Translations under genes and position numbers: made by a program
In this document: piece by piece, positions 57,226-64,000 of the stretch
How positions within the stretch are numbered: the stretch's first letter is position 1
Layout of the letters: each line of letters starts with the position of its first letter
Source of the DNA: Pseudomonas putida
GTDB taxonomy: Bacteria; Pseudomonadota; Gammaproteobacteria; Pseudomonadales; Pseudomonadaceae
Assembly: GCF_002741075.1 (NCBI RefSeq)
Contig: NZ_CP016634.1
Coordinates: forward strand, 450,501-514,500
Reading direction: 5' to 3'
Length of the DNA stretch: 64,000 nt
Notes under the pieces: generated by a model
The model's input: the letters and a program-made list of their open reading frames with translations, nothing else
What the model was told of the DNA's origin: nothing
Databases searched by the model: none

Positions 57226-57945
57226 TCAGTGCTGCGCCAGCTCGCCTTCCATGCGGTCGATGCACTGCTGCATCTGCGTGCGGCATTGCTCGATCAATTC
57301 CGGCAGGTCCTGTTGGCTGAGGCCTGCAGTGACAATCGGCGGCAGCGAACGCACGATCACCGTGCGCTGGCGCCAGCTGTTCAGGCCCAGGCGCTTGGAG
57401 TAGCGGCTGACGCACACCGGCACGATGGGTACACCGGCCTCGACGGCCATGTGGAAGGCGCCTTTCTTGAAGGTCAGCAAGTGTTCGCCGGGGTTGCGGG
57501 TGCCTTCGGGGAAGATCCAGATCGAGGTGTCGTTGCGCAGGATACGGGTGGTCATCTGCATGGCCTTGCGCGCCTGATAGGCATTCTTGCGATCCACCAG
57601 CACATTGCCGCCCAGCCAGAACAGCTGGCCGAACAGCGGGATCCAACCCAGGCTCTTCTTGCCGATGGCCACGGTGCGTTGCGGCACGACCTGGCCGAGG
57701 ATGAACAGGTCGAAGTTGGATTGGTGGTTGGCGACGATGACGCAGCCGGGCGGCTGGTCCCACAACGGGCCGACCTCGGCCTTGACCCGGATGCGCATCA
57801 ACCAGGCGGCAGGCAGGCTGTAGAGGCGGGCGAAGATGCGGCTGTTATCGGGGTTGAATGGCCGGCACAGGCCGATGGCCAGGCCTGCCACGCCGACGAC
57901 CAGAAAATGCAGCGCCAGAAGGAGCATGCGGAGCATATAGAGCAT
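57226..57945 (-). CDS. 1-acyl-sn-glycerol-3-phosphate acyltransferase (PlsC family)
   Basis: 239 residues. N-terminal membrane helix (about 5-24), catalytic NHQSNFDLFI (the HX4D motif) near residue 74, and FPEGTRNPGE. It makes phosphatidic acid from lysophosphatidic acid. Pseudomonas has several PlsC-like enzymes, so its exact role is open. Start set at the first of three near ATGs (57945, 57936, 57927). Confidence 0.92.
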   Translation of the reverse strand: MLYMLRMLLLALHFLVVGVAGLAIGLCRPFNPDNSRIFARLYSLPAAWLMRIRVKAEVGPLWDQPPGCVIVANHQSNFDLFILGQVVPQRTVAIGKKSLGWIPLFGQLFWLGGNVLVDRKNAYQARKAMQMTTRILRNDTSIWIFPEGTRNPGEHLLTFKKGAFHMAVEAGVPIVPVCVSRYSKRLGLNSWRQRTVIVRSLPPIVTAGLSQQDLPELIEQCRTQMQQCIDRMEGELAQH

Positions 57946-58023
57946 GGTACGACTCACACACCAGACAGTCGCGGCGCAGTGTACGGGTGTGCACTGCCCG
58001 GGGCAAACCTTTGGGTGTGGCGG

Positions 58024-58086
58024 GCGGGGCAAGCCTGCCCTACAGGCAGCGATCCTTTGTGTAGGCGCGGGCTTGCTCAGCGATCG
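58024..58086. repeat. degenerate REPIN
   Basis: GCGGGGCAAGCCTGCCC and GGCGCGGGCTTGCTC in inverted order, between the acyltransferase and crotonase genes. Confidence 0.6.
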
Positions 58087-58096
58087 GCGCTCTCGA

Positions 58097-58786
58097 CTAG
58101 CCTATTTGTTGCTGGTCCAGCACGATGGCGTTGTCCAGGGTCTCGAGCAGGGCTTTGCGTACTTTCAGCTTGGTGTTCTTATGCGCCAGCATGTTGATTT
58201 TCTTCAGTTCGCGAGCGGCAGCCAGGGCGGCTTCCTGCAGTTGTTCGGCCGGCACCACCTTGTCGAGGAAGCCGGCGTCCACGGCGGCCTGCGGGTCGAA
58301 CACCTCGGCATTGATCACCGCACGATGGAAGGCCGAGCGGCGTAGGCGATCACGGGCCAGTTCGATGCCGGCGTGGTGCATGGTCATGCCGATCTGCACT
58401 TCGTTCAGGCAGATCTTGTAGGGGCCTTCGACACCGATGCGGTAGTCGGCCGACAGCAGCAGGAACGCTCCCTTGGCCACGGCGTTACCCGGGCAGGCGA
58501 CCACCACTGGGAAGGGGTGGCTGAGCAGGCGACGGGCCAGGGTGGAACCTGCGGTGACCAGACCGACGGCCTCCTTGGGGCCGGAGGTCATCACTTTGAG
58601 GTCATAGCCGCCGGAGAGAATGCCCGGCTGACCGGTGATGATCACCACCGCGCGCTCTTGCACGGCGCGGTCCAGGGCGGCATTGAAGGCGGCGATGAGG
58701 TCCGGCGAGATGGCGTTGACCTTTCCGTTGTTCAGGGTCAGGGTGACGATGCCGTCTTCGGCATGGTAGGTAATCAGCTCGCTCAT
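58097..58786 (-). CDS. crotonase family protein
   Basis: 229 residues, enoyl-CoA hydratase/isomerase fold. The oxyanion-hole segments LSGGYDLK and AVAKGAFLLL are present. Of the two Glu used by hydratases, the second is at NEVQIGM, while the first position has no Glu (FLLLSAD), as in isomerases of this family. It is therefore more likely an isomerase or hydrolase than a hydratase. Start MSELITYH. Substrate unknown. Confidence 0.88.
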   Translation of the reverse strand: MSELITYHAEDGIVTLTLNNGKVNAISPDLIAAFNAALDRAVQERAVVIITGQPGILSGGYDLKVMTSGPKEAVGLVTAGSTLARRLLSHPFPVVVACPGNAVAKGAFLLLSADYRIGVEGPYKICLNEVQIGMTMHHAGIELARDRLRRSAFHRAVINAEVFDPQAAVDAGFLDKVVPAEQLQEAALAAARELKKINMLAHKNTKLKVRKALLETLDNAIVLDQQQIG

Positions 58787-59009
58787 GACAGAGTCCTTTG
58801 GGTAACGTGGCGACGACGGTACCCAGCGGCGTCGACCAGGTAAAGCAATAAGGCTGACCGGTCAGTCAGTGTCTGGGCTGCACCCCTTGTCGCGGCGGGG
58901 TAGGGTCAAGGCGGGTTGTAAAAGCACTGGCGAGATTGGCAGCATCGCCCTGGCGGGCCCGGTGTTTTGGCCAATTGGCTTAAGCGCATGAAAATTCTGA
59001 AAAAAATGC

Positions 59010-59038
59010 TTGCCAAAGGAAAAGGCTTCTACTAAATT
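59010..59038 (+). promoter_or_regulatory. tRNA-Ser promoter
   Basis: TTGCCA (59010-59015), 17-base spacer, TAAATT (59033-59038), then a GC-rich discriminator (AGCGCGCC) as is usual for stable RNA promoters under stringent control. The tRNA begins 37 bases after the -10. Confidence 0.75.
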
Positions 59039-59074
59039 AGCGCGCCTCGACAGGCTGAACTGCTTGAAGAGATC

Positions 59075-59165
59075 CGGTGAAGTGTCCGAGTGGTCGAAGG
59101 AGCACGCCTGGAAAGTGTGTATACGAGAAATCGTATCAAGGGTTCAAATCCCTTCTTCACCGCCA
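59075..59165 (+). tRNA. tRNA-Ser (GGA anticodon)
   Basis: 91 bases including an encoded CCA. The acceptor stem GGTGAAG pairs with CTTCACC, the T-arm loop is GGTTCAAATCC, and a long variable arm (TACGAGAAATCGTA) marks a class II tRNA. The anticodon loop in CGCCTGGAAAGTG reads GGA, serine (codons TCC and TCT). Followed by a terminator. Confidence 0.96.
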
Positions 59166-59176
59166 CATTCCACAAG

Positions 59177-59210
59177 AAGCCCCCGCGCAGAAATGCCCGG
59201 GGGCTTTTTG
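59177..59210 (+). terminator. tRNA-Ser terminator
   Basis: AAGCCCCCG and CGGGGGCTT around a 12-base loop, ending in a T-run, 12 bases after the tRNA. Confidence 0.93.
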
Positions 59211-59235
59211 TTTCCTGTCCAAAAGTGCCGTGCGT

Positions 59236-59307
59236 CCCACTGCGGGACAAGCTCGCGCCTGCAAGGGGTGCGACGGCCTTGTAGGCGCGAGCTTGTTCCG
59301 CGATGGG
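59236..59307. repeat. REPIN, divergent type
   Basis: Inverted arms with cores GCGGGACAAGCTCGCGCC and GGCGCGAGCTTGTTCCGC (59236-59265, 59278-59307), between the tRNA terminator and the TonB receptor end. Confidence 0.8.
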
Positions 59308-59316
59308 CTCCAGACC

Positions 59317-61446
59317 TCAGAAGCTGACCGAGGCCGACAACCGTGCCGTGCGTGGTGCGCCCTGGAACAGGTAGTTGTCGCCCAGGTAGTTCCCCACATC
59401 CCGCCAGTAGCGTTTGTCGAAGACGTTGTCCACCGTCAGGCGCAGCACGGTGTCATAGCCGCCGATGCGGGTGCGATAGCGGCTGCCGAGATCGAACACC
59501 GTATAGCCACCCACCTCGACATTACCCGCCTGGCTTGCGTACTTGCTGGCGCTGTAGCGGGCGCCACCGAGCAGGGCCAAGCCCGGGACCGGCAGGCTGT
59601 AGTCGGCCTGCAGCGCGGCGCGCAGGCGAGGGACGTTGATCGCCTGGTGGCCTTCGTAGGCGTCGGTACCGCTATTTTGCACCCGGGCGTGAATGGCCGC
59701 GGCGCTGGCCTGGATTTGCAGGCGCGAGGTCACCCAGCCACTGGCGCCCACTTCCAGGCCGGTGTTCTTCTGCTGGCCTTGCTGCACATAGGTGAAGCCG
59801 CTGCTGTCCGGGCGTGCGTATTGATAGGCCTGGCGAATCTGGAACAGCGCGGCGCTGAAGCTCATGCCCTGCCAGTCATGCTTGATGCCCAGCTCCATCT
59901 GGTGCGACAGGGTGGGGGCGAGGATTTCCGTGGCATTGCTGGCGAACCAGGGCGCGGTTCCACCGGCTGACAGCCCTTTGGAGTAGCTCGCGTAGAGCGT
60001 GGTGTCGGGTTGTGGCTTGTAGATGAGCGCGGCGTTGGGCAGCAACTGGTATTGCTGGGTATGGCGGCCGGCATCGCCGTTCTCATTCCAGGTTTTTTCG
60101 TCCAGGCGCACTTCGCGGGCACCGATAATGGTTTGCCATTGTTCGTTGAAGGTGATCTTGTCGCTGATGAACAGGCCGTATTGACGGCTGTCCAGGCGAC
60201 GTTCGCTGGAGCCGATGGGCTTGTCGGAAGGGTCTTTCGCTGGCGCGCCGGTATAGATATTGCCGGTGCCGATCCATTCCATGTAGCTCGGGCGCTGATC
60301 GAGCGTGCGGCGCTGGGCGCTAGAACCGACAGTCAATTCATGCATCACGCCTAATGCGCCGAAATGACCGTTGAGCATGGCTTGGGCTTCATCGATGCGT
60401 CGAGTGTCATCAGGGCTGCGGAAATCATACATCTCATAGTTCCCGTTATTGCCGAAGAAGGCATCGTTTCCCGAGCCCCAGGCAAACGCACTGTAATCAT
60501 CGATCACCACCTTGCTGCGCGAGGCGCTCAGCGTGCCGCTCCAGGCATCGCTGAAGCGGTAATCGAACCGCCCACCCAGGTTCAGCGAGTCGTTCTGCAC
60601 GGGCTTGGCCCAGCGCTGGTAGGCCAGGTGGTCGTCAGGGTCGACGCCATGGGGCACCTCGGTGCCGCCAAGCAATTGATACCCGGGGACCGACAATTGC
60701 TCGCGGTGTTGGTATTCGGCATCGAGCTGCAGTGTGGCATCGGGATTGATCTGCCAGTCGAATGCCAGGGAGGCGAAGTCGCGTTTGCCATCGGCATGGT
60801 CGACGTAGGAGCGGATGTCCTCATGGGCCAGGTTGGCGCGCAGGCCGAACTGGCGCTCGCTGCCGAACCAGCCCCCGAGATCCGTGGCCAGGTAGCGCTC
60901 GCCTTGTTCGTTGGTCGATACACTGACGCTGCGCACGTCCTCGGGACGCTTGGTCACGTAGTTGATCAGGCCACCAGGCGCCGACACGCCGCTCTGCAAA
61001 CCCGACAACCCCTTGAGCAGTTCCACCTGCTGCTTGTTTTCCAGGGCCACGTTCTGCTCGCCGGCGATAGTCTGGCCGTTGATGCGGTAACTACTCGCGG
61101 CATTGAGCTCGAAGCCACGCACACTGAAGTTCTCGTAATAGCCGACCGGCGCGTAGCTTTCGCCAACCGACGCGTCGCTTTGCAGTACTTCGCTGAGCGT
61201 GCGGACCTGGCGATCGTCCAGCAGCTGGCGACCGAACACGCTGACCGAGGCTGGCGTGTCGAGTAGCGGACCTGGCTGCAGACCGCCCACCTGAGCTTCG
61301 CGGACTTGATAACCTTCCTCGCCGTAAACCTCCGATACGCGCAGCGGCGCCAGGGTGACGCTGTCATCGGCCAGCCCTTGGACGCTCTGCAGGGCAAGTC
61401 CAAGACCAAGCAGGCGAAGGGGCAGGCGAGGGCGAAGCGGGGTCAT
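59317..61446 (-). CDS. TonB-dependent siderophore receptor
   Basis: 709 residues with a signal peptide (about 1-26). Plug domain (about 50-165) with TPASVSVFGRQLLDDRQ and VRGFELN, then a 22-strand beta-barrel ending in Phe (ASVSF), the outer-membrane sorting signal. It takes up ferric siderophores with TonB energy. There is no extra N-terminal signalling domain, so it is not a transducer type. No Fur box was located with certainty. The siderophore is not known. Confidence 0.92.
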   Translation of the reverse strand: MTPLRPRLPLRLLGLGLALQSVQGLADDSVTLAPLRVSEVYGEEGYQVREAQVGGLQPGPLLDTPASVSVFGRQLLDDRQVRTLSEVLQSDASVGESYAPVGYYENFSVRGFELNAASSYRINGQTIAGEQNVALENKQQVELLKGLSGLQSGVSAPGGLINYVTKRPEDVRSVSVSTNEQGERYLATDLGGWFGSERQFGLRANLAHEDIRSYVDHADGKRDFASLAFDWQINPDATLQLDAEYQHREQLSVPGYQLLGGTEVPHGVDPDDHLAYQRWAKPVQNDSLNLGGRFDYRFSDAWSGTLSASRSKVVIDDYSAFAWGSGNDAFFGNNGNYEMYDFRSPDDTRRIDEAQAMLNGHFGALGVMHELTVGSSAQRRTLDQRPSYMEWIGTGNIYTGAPAKDPSDKPIGSSERRLDSRQYGLFISDKITFNEQWQTIIGAREVRLDEKTWNENGDAGRHTQQYQLLPNAALIYKPQPDTTLYASYSKGLSAGGTAPWFASNATEILAPTLSHQMELGIKHDWQGMSFSAALFQIRQAYQYARPDSSGFTYVQQGQQKNTGLEVGASGWVTSRLQIQASAAAIHARVQNSGTDAYEGHQAINVPRLRAALQADYSLPVPGLALLGGARYSASKYASQAGNVEVGGYTVFDLGSRYRTRIGGYDTVLRLTVDNVFDKRYWRDVGNYLGDNYLFQGAPRTARLSASVSF

Positions 61447-61623
61447 GCAGGGCTCCTTGAAGGCTGGGCGCTGGTCGGGCGGATGCCGGGGTGTCAGGCA
61501 GGGTGGCGCCGCCGACGTTGCGTCGGGCGGGCAAAAAGGGCGCCATGGTAGCAGGCACGAACGCGTCAGGCGCCTGCATTTCGCAGGTGCCTGGCGACTG
61601 AAACGATTAGGTGGAGAAAATGG

Positions 61624-62001
61624 TTAGCGAGCGGGGGCGCGCTGCTGTTTGCGCCAGTTGTCGTCGATCTTCGACCAGGTCTTGCCATCGGTGATGGCCA
61701 TCAATTTGCGACCGTCCTTGAAGGTCGCCAGGAATGTCGCCTCTTCGTCCTTGCCGCCGAGCCAGAGCCCGGCAAGCAGACCGACGGGCCCGGCCACCAA
61801 GGCACCTGCCACGCCCCAGCCGATGGCACTGCCCAGGCTGCGACTGGGCTCGAGGCTCGCGAGCCTGAGGTCCTGGATGCGAGTGAGGGAAATCCGCTCG
61901 CCTGGCGATGGGCTGCGCGGGGTCTTGAGTGTGAGCGATCCATTGCGATACTCGCCTTCACCTTGCAAGAAATCGCCGGATTGCACCGTGAGTCTTGTCA
62001 T
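61624..62001 (-). CDS. hypothetical protein with glycine-rich hydrophobic segment
   Basis: 125 residues. A beta-rich N-terminal part (MTRLTVQSGDFLQGEGEYRNG), a glycine- and alanine-rich hydrophobic stretch (about 65-90, GWGVAGALVAGPVGLLAGLWLGG) that may enter the membrane, and a C-terminal part with FKDGRKLMAITD. Not recognised. ATG 62001 begins the typical sequence; upstream in-frame codons look non-coding. Confidence 0.72.
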   Translation of the reverse strand: MTRLTVQSGDFLQGEGEYRNGSLTLKTPRSPSPGERISLTRIQDLRLASLEPSRSLGSAIGWGVAGALVAGPVGLLAGLWLGGKDEEATFLATFKDGRKLMAITDGKTWSKIDDNWRKQQRAPAR

Positions 62002-62302
62002 TGTGTCGTCCTGTCCGGGAAAGGGCTTTGACCAGCGCCTACTGAGCGCTGTGGCGCTTAGCAAGTCAACGGGCAGGTGACGGAGGGTGGATGGCGCATT
62101 GCCGCAGGATGGAGCGGTTTCTGCGGGTTATCCCACGGGCAGGAGCAACGATGATCCTCTGCTCCGGCCCTTTCGCGGGTGAACCCGCTCCCACAGGTTC
62201 GGCGGTGCCATCCACCGCGGAGTCTGCTTCCTGGCGGTTTGACGCCTCGATAACCCCCACAAGAGCAGCGCAGATCCGGTGGGGGCGCGAAAGGTCAGAC
62301 AG
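62002..62302. other. gap containing a REP
   Basis: 301 bases with a single REP at 62164-62195 (TTCGCGGGTGAACCCGCTCC core). Nothing else recognised. Confidence 0.6.
62164..62195. repeat. single REP
   Basis: One REP without an obvious mate, between the hypothetical gene start and the end of the MFS gene. Confidence 0.8.
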
Positions 62303-63490
62303 TCATGCCGTCTGCACAGTCAGCTTGCGCTTGCGCTCGGCCAGCGCCCATACCACCAGGGCCAGCGTGCCGATGATCAGTCCAGCCACGACGATCCCCA
62401 TCCAGCCCTGGCGTTGGAACAGCTGCGTACTCAGCAGCGAACCCAGCGCACCGCCGATGAAGTAGCAGGTGATGTACCCGGCATTGAGCCGTGTACGGGC
62501 CTCGGGGCGCAGGGCGATCACTGCGTTCTGGTTGCTGACGTGTATCAACTGCACCGCAAGATCCAGCACCAGCACCCCGATCAGCAAGGCCACCAGCGAA
62601 CTCTGGGCAAAGCCCAGCGGCACCCACGACAGCAGCAAAGCGACCAGCCCGACGGTAGTGCCCAGCGAGCCCTGGCCACGGTCGGCCAGGCGTCCAGCCC
62701 AGTTGGCCGACAATGCACCCGCCGCACCCGCCAGGCCGAACAGGCCGATCACGGCGTCGGAATACTGGTAAGGCTCACGGGCCAGAAGGAAAGCCAGGGG
62801 TGTCCAGAACAAGGCGAACAGGCTGAACGCCAGCAGACCCAGCAGCGAGCGCAGGCGCAGCACCGGCTCCTCGACGAACAGGCGGAACACCGAGCCGATC
62901 AGGGCCGGGTACTTGAGCCCGGCATGGGAATGATGCTGCGGCAGGCTGCGATACAGGGCGATGGCGGTCACCGCCATCAATACCGCAGCCAGCACATAGA
63001 TGCTGCGCCACCCGCCGATTTCTGCCATGAACCCTGCGGCAGTACGCGCCAAGAGAATGCCCAGCAGCAGGCCGCTCATCAGCGTGCCCACCGCGCGGCC
63101 GCGTTGCTCCGGGGCGCTGAGGGTGGCGGCCATGGGCACCAGCACCTGGGCCACGACCGAGAACAGGCCGGTCAGCGCTGTGCCCAGCAACAGCCAGGGC
63201 AGGCTCGGCGCGCAGGCGCTGATCACCAGGCCCAGGGTGGCGATGGCGACCATGCAGACGATCAGCCGGCGCTGTTCGAACAAATCGCCCAGCGGTGCCA
63301 GCAGCAACAGGCCAGCCCCGTAGCTGAGCTGGGCGGCGATGACGATGGTTCCGGCGCTGGCGGTGTCCAGGCCGAACTGTTCAGCGATGCTGTGTAGCAG
63401 GGGTTGGGCGTAGTAGTTGCTGGCCACGGCGAGGCCTGTGGCGGTGGCCATCAGCAGGATCAAGGCGCGGCTCAGGGAGGGGGTGGTCAT
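62303..63490 (-). CDS. MFS transporter
   Basis: 395 residues, twelve helices. N-terminal ATATGLAVASNYYAQPLL and APLGDLFEQRRLI belong to the group of MFS permeases often linked to LysR genes in Pseudomonas, many annotated as drug or aromatic-compound exporters. Start MTTPSLSRAL at 63490. Divergent from the LysR gene, the probable regulator. Substrate unknown. Confidence 0.9.
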   Translation of the reverse strand: MTTPSLSRALILLMATATGLAVASNYYAQPLLHSIAEQFGLDTASAGTIVIAAQLSYGAGLLLLAPLGDLFEQRRLIVCMVAIATLGLVISACAPSLPWLLLGTALTGLFSVVAQVLVPMAATLSAPEQRGRAVGTLMSGLLLGILLARTAAGFMAEIGGWRSIYVLAAVLMAVTAIALYRSLPQHHSHAGLKYPALIGSVFRLFVEEPVLRLRSLLGLLAFSLFALFWTPLAFLLAREPYQYSDAVIGLFGLAGAAGALSANWAGRLADRGQGSLGTTVGLVALLLSWVPLGFAQSSLVALLIGVLVLDLAVQLIHVSNQNAVIALRPEARTRLNAGYITCYFIGGALGSLLSTQLFQRQGWMGIVVAGLIIGTLALVVWALAERKRKLTVQTA

Positions 63491-63558
63491 GGCTGCTCTC
63501 GTTGCGGGCAATCGGAAGTGAAGGCAAGTATCGGGAAGTGCGCGGCATGACGCCAATG

Positions 63559-63580
63559 TATAGTTTTCAACTTATCTATC
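63559..63580. promoter_or_regulatory. candidate LysR-type operator
   Basis: TATAG, 12 bases, CTATC: an imperfect inverted repeat in the 108-base gap between the divergent MFS and LysR genes, about 20 bases before the LysR start. It is a reasonable but unproven binding site. Confidence 0.35.
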
Positions 63581-63598
63581 TCTAAAACAGATCAATCC

Positions 63599-64000
63599 AT
63601 GAACCTCAAGCAGCTCGAATATGCCTTGGCCGTGGCCGACACCGGCAGTTTCACCCGCGCCGCCGAACGTTGCCATGTAGTGCAGTCGGCGCTCAGCCAT
63701 CAGGTGGCGCGGCTGGAGGCGCAGTTGGGGGTGAGCCTCTTCGAGCGCAGTTCGCGGCGGGTACGACTGACGCCGGCCGGGGAAGCCTTCGTGCTCAGCG
63801 CTCGCCCTGCGGTGGAGGCGGCGTTGCGCATCCCGGAGGACGTCGCCGCAGCCTGCGGCCAGGTGCGAGGACGGTTGGCGATCGGTGAAATCAGTTCGCT
63901 CACGGCGCTCGATCTGGTCGACCTGCTGGCGGTGTTCCACCAACGCTACCCGGATGTGGACATCCGCTGGTTGACCGCCAAGAGCGAATGGCTGGTGGCC
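63599..64000 (+). CDS. LysR family transcriptional regulator, 5' part
   Basis: Partial; 134 codons are in the window and the rest lies beyond it. The N-terminal winged helix-turn-helix is complete (MNLKQLEYALAVADTG, FTRAAERCHVVQSALSHQV, LEAQLGVSLFERS, LTPAGE) and the start of the effector domain is seen (RLAIGEISS). It is divergent from the MFS gene and probably controls it. Confidence 0.93.
   Translation, partial: MNLKQLEYALAVADTGSFTRAAERCHVVQSALSHQVARLEAQLGVSLFERSSRRVRLTPAGEAFVLSARPAVEAALRIPEDVAAACGQVRGRLAIGEISSLTALDLVDLLAVFHQRYPDVDIRWLTAKSEWLVA

Noticed and set aside
59317..61446. Reading the TonB receptor as a signal-transducing (FpvA-type) receptor
   Set aside because: There is no N-terminal signalling domain between the signal peptide and the plug, and no sigma/anti-sigma pair nearby.

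Overview
The window looks like chromosomal DNA of a Pseudomonas of the P. putida group. The evidence is the gene order rpsA - ihfB - O-antigen locus - wbpM - comEA-like - pyrF, the order prmB - aroC - MFS, the GC-rich third codon positions outside the O-antigen locus, and about twenty REP/REPIN palindromes of the type with core CGCGGGTAAACCCGC that is common in that group. This assignment is inference; no database search was run.

Layout. 1-3.4 kb: the 3' end of rpsA with its terminator, ihfB, a LapA-domain membrane protein gene and a beta-CASP metallo-beta-lactamase-fold RNase-like gene. 3.4-4.2 kb: a 748 bp gene-free leader. 4.2-23.2 kb: a tightly packed, mostly overlapping, plus-strand O-antigen operon. 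wbpA, wbpB, wbpD, wbpE and wbpI make UDP-ManNAc3NAcA. wzm/wzt encode the ABC exporter. They are followed by a methyltransferase-glycosyltransferase fusion, a very large exported protein (two D-glucuronyl C5-epimerase-like modules, a transglutaminase-like domain and beta-sandwich regions), an AsnB/WbpS-type amidotransferase and two GT4 glycosyltransferases. 23.2-24.2 kb: a decayed segment with a small MITE-like element. 24.2-27.3 kb: wbpL (chain initiation) and wbpM (UDP-GlcNAc 4,6-dehydratase), closed by a terminator.

27.4-64 kb is ordinary core genome with short operons on both strands: comEA-like, DUF2897, pyrF, an NADP oxidoreductase, an SDR, an MFS/MocR divergent pair, a chemoreceptor, BenE, GST, a glutaredoxin-like gene, folE, an Smr-domain gene, an isochorismatase-like gene, prmB, an alpha/beta hydrolase, aroC, MFS, an acireductone-dioxygenase-like gene, DUF3509, ankyrin, a ZIP transporter, a sulfatase-type membrane protein, rraB, cytochrome c, class I amidotransferase, corA, acyltransferase, crotonase, tRNA-Ser(GGA), a TonB receptor, MFS and a truncated LysR gene. 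REPs are confined to this half and none was seen in the O-antigen operon.

How the O-antigen genes may work together (inference): WbpL starts the chain on undecaprenyl phosphate. The GT4 enzymes add sugars including ManNAc3NAcA. The WbpS-like enzyme may amidate the uronic acid. The methyltransferase domain may cap the chain so that the elongated Wzt can recognise and export it with Wzm. The secreted C5-epimerase/transglutaminase-like protein could then edit uronic acid or uronamide residues in the periplasm. This last protein, its duplicated modules, and its apparent frameshift at an A7 tract are the most unusual content of the window.
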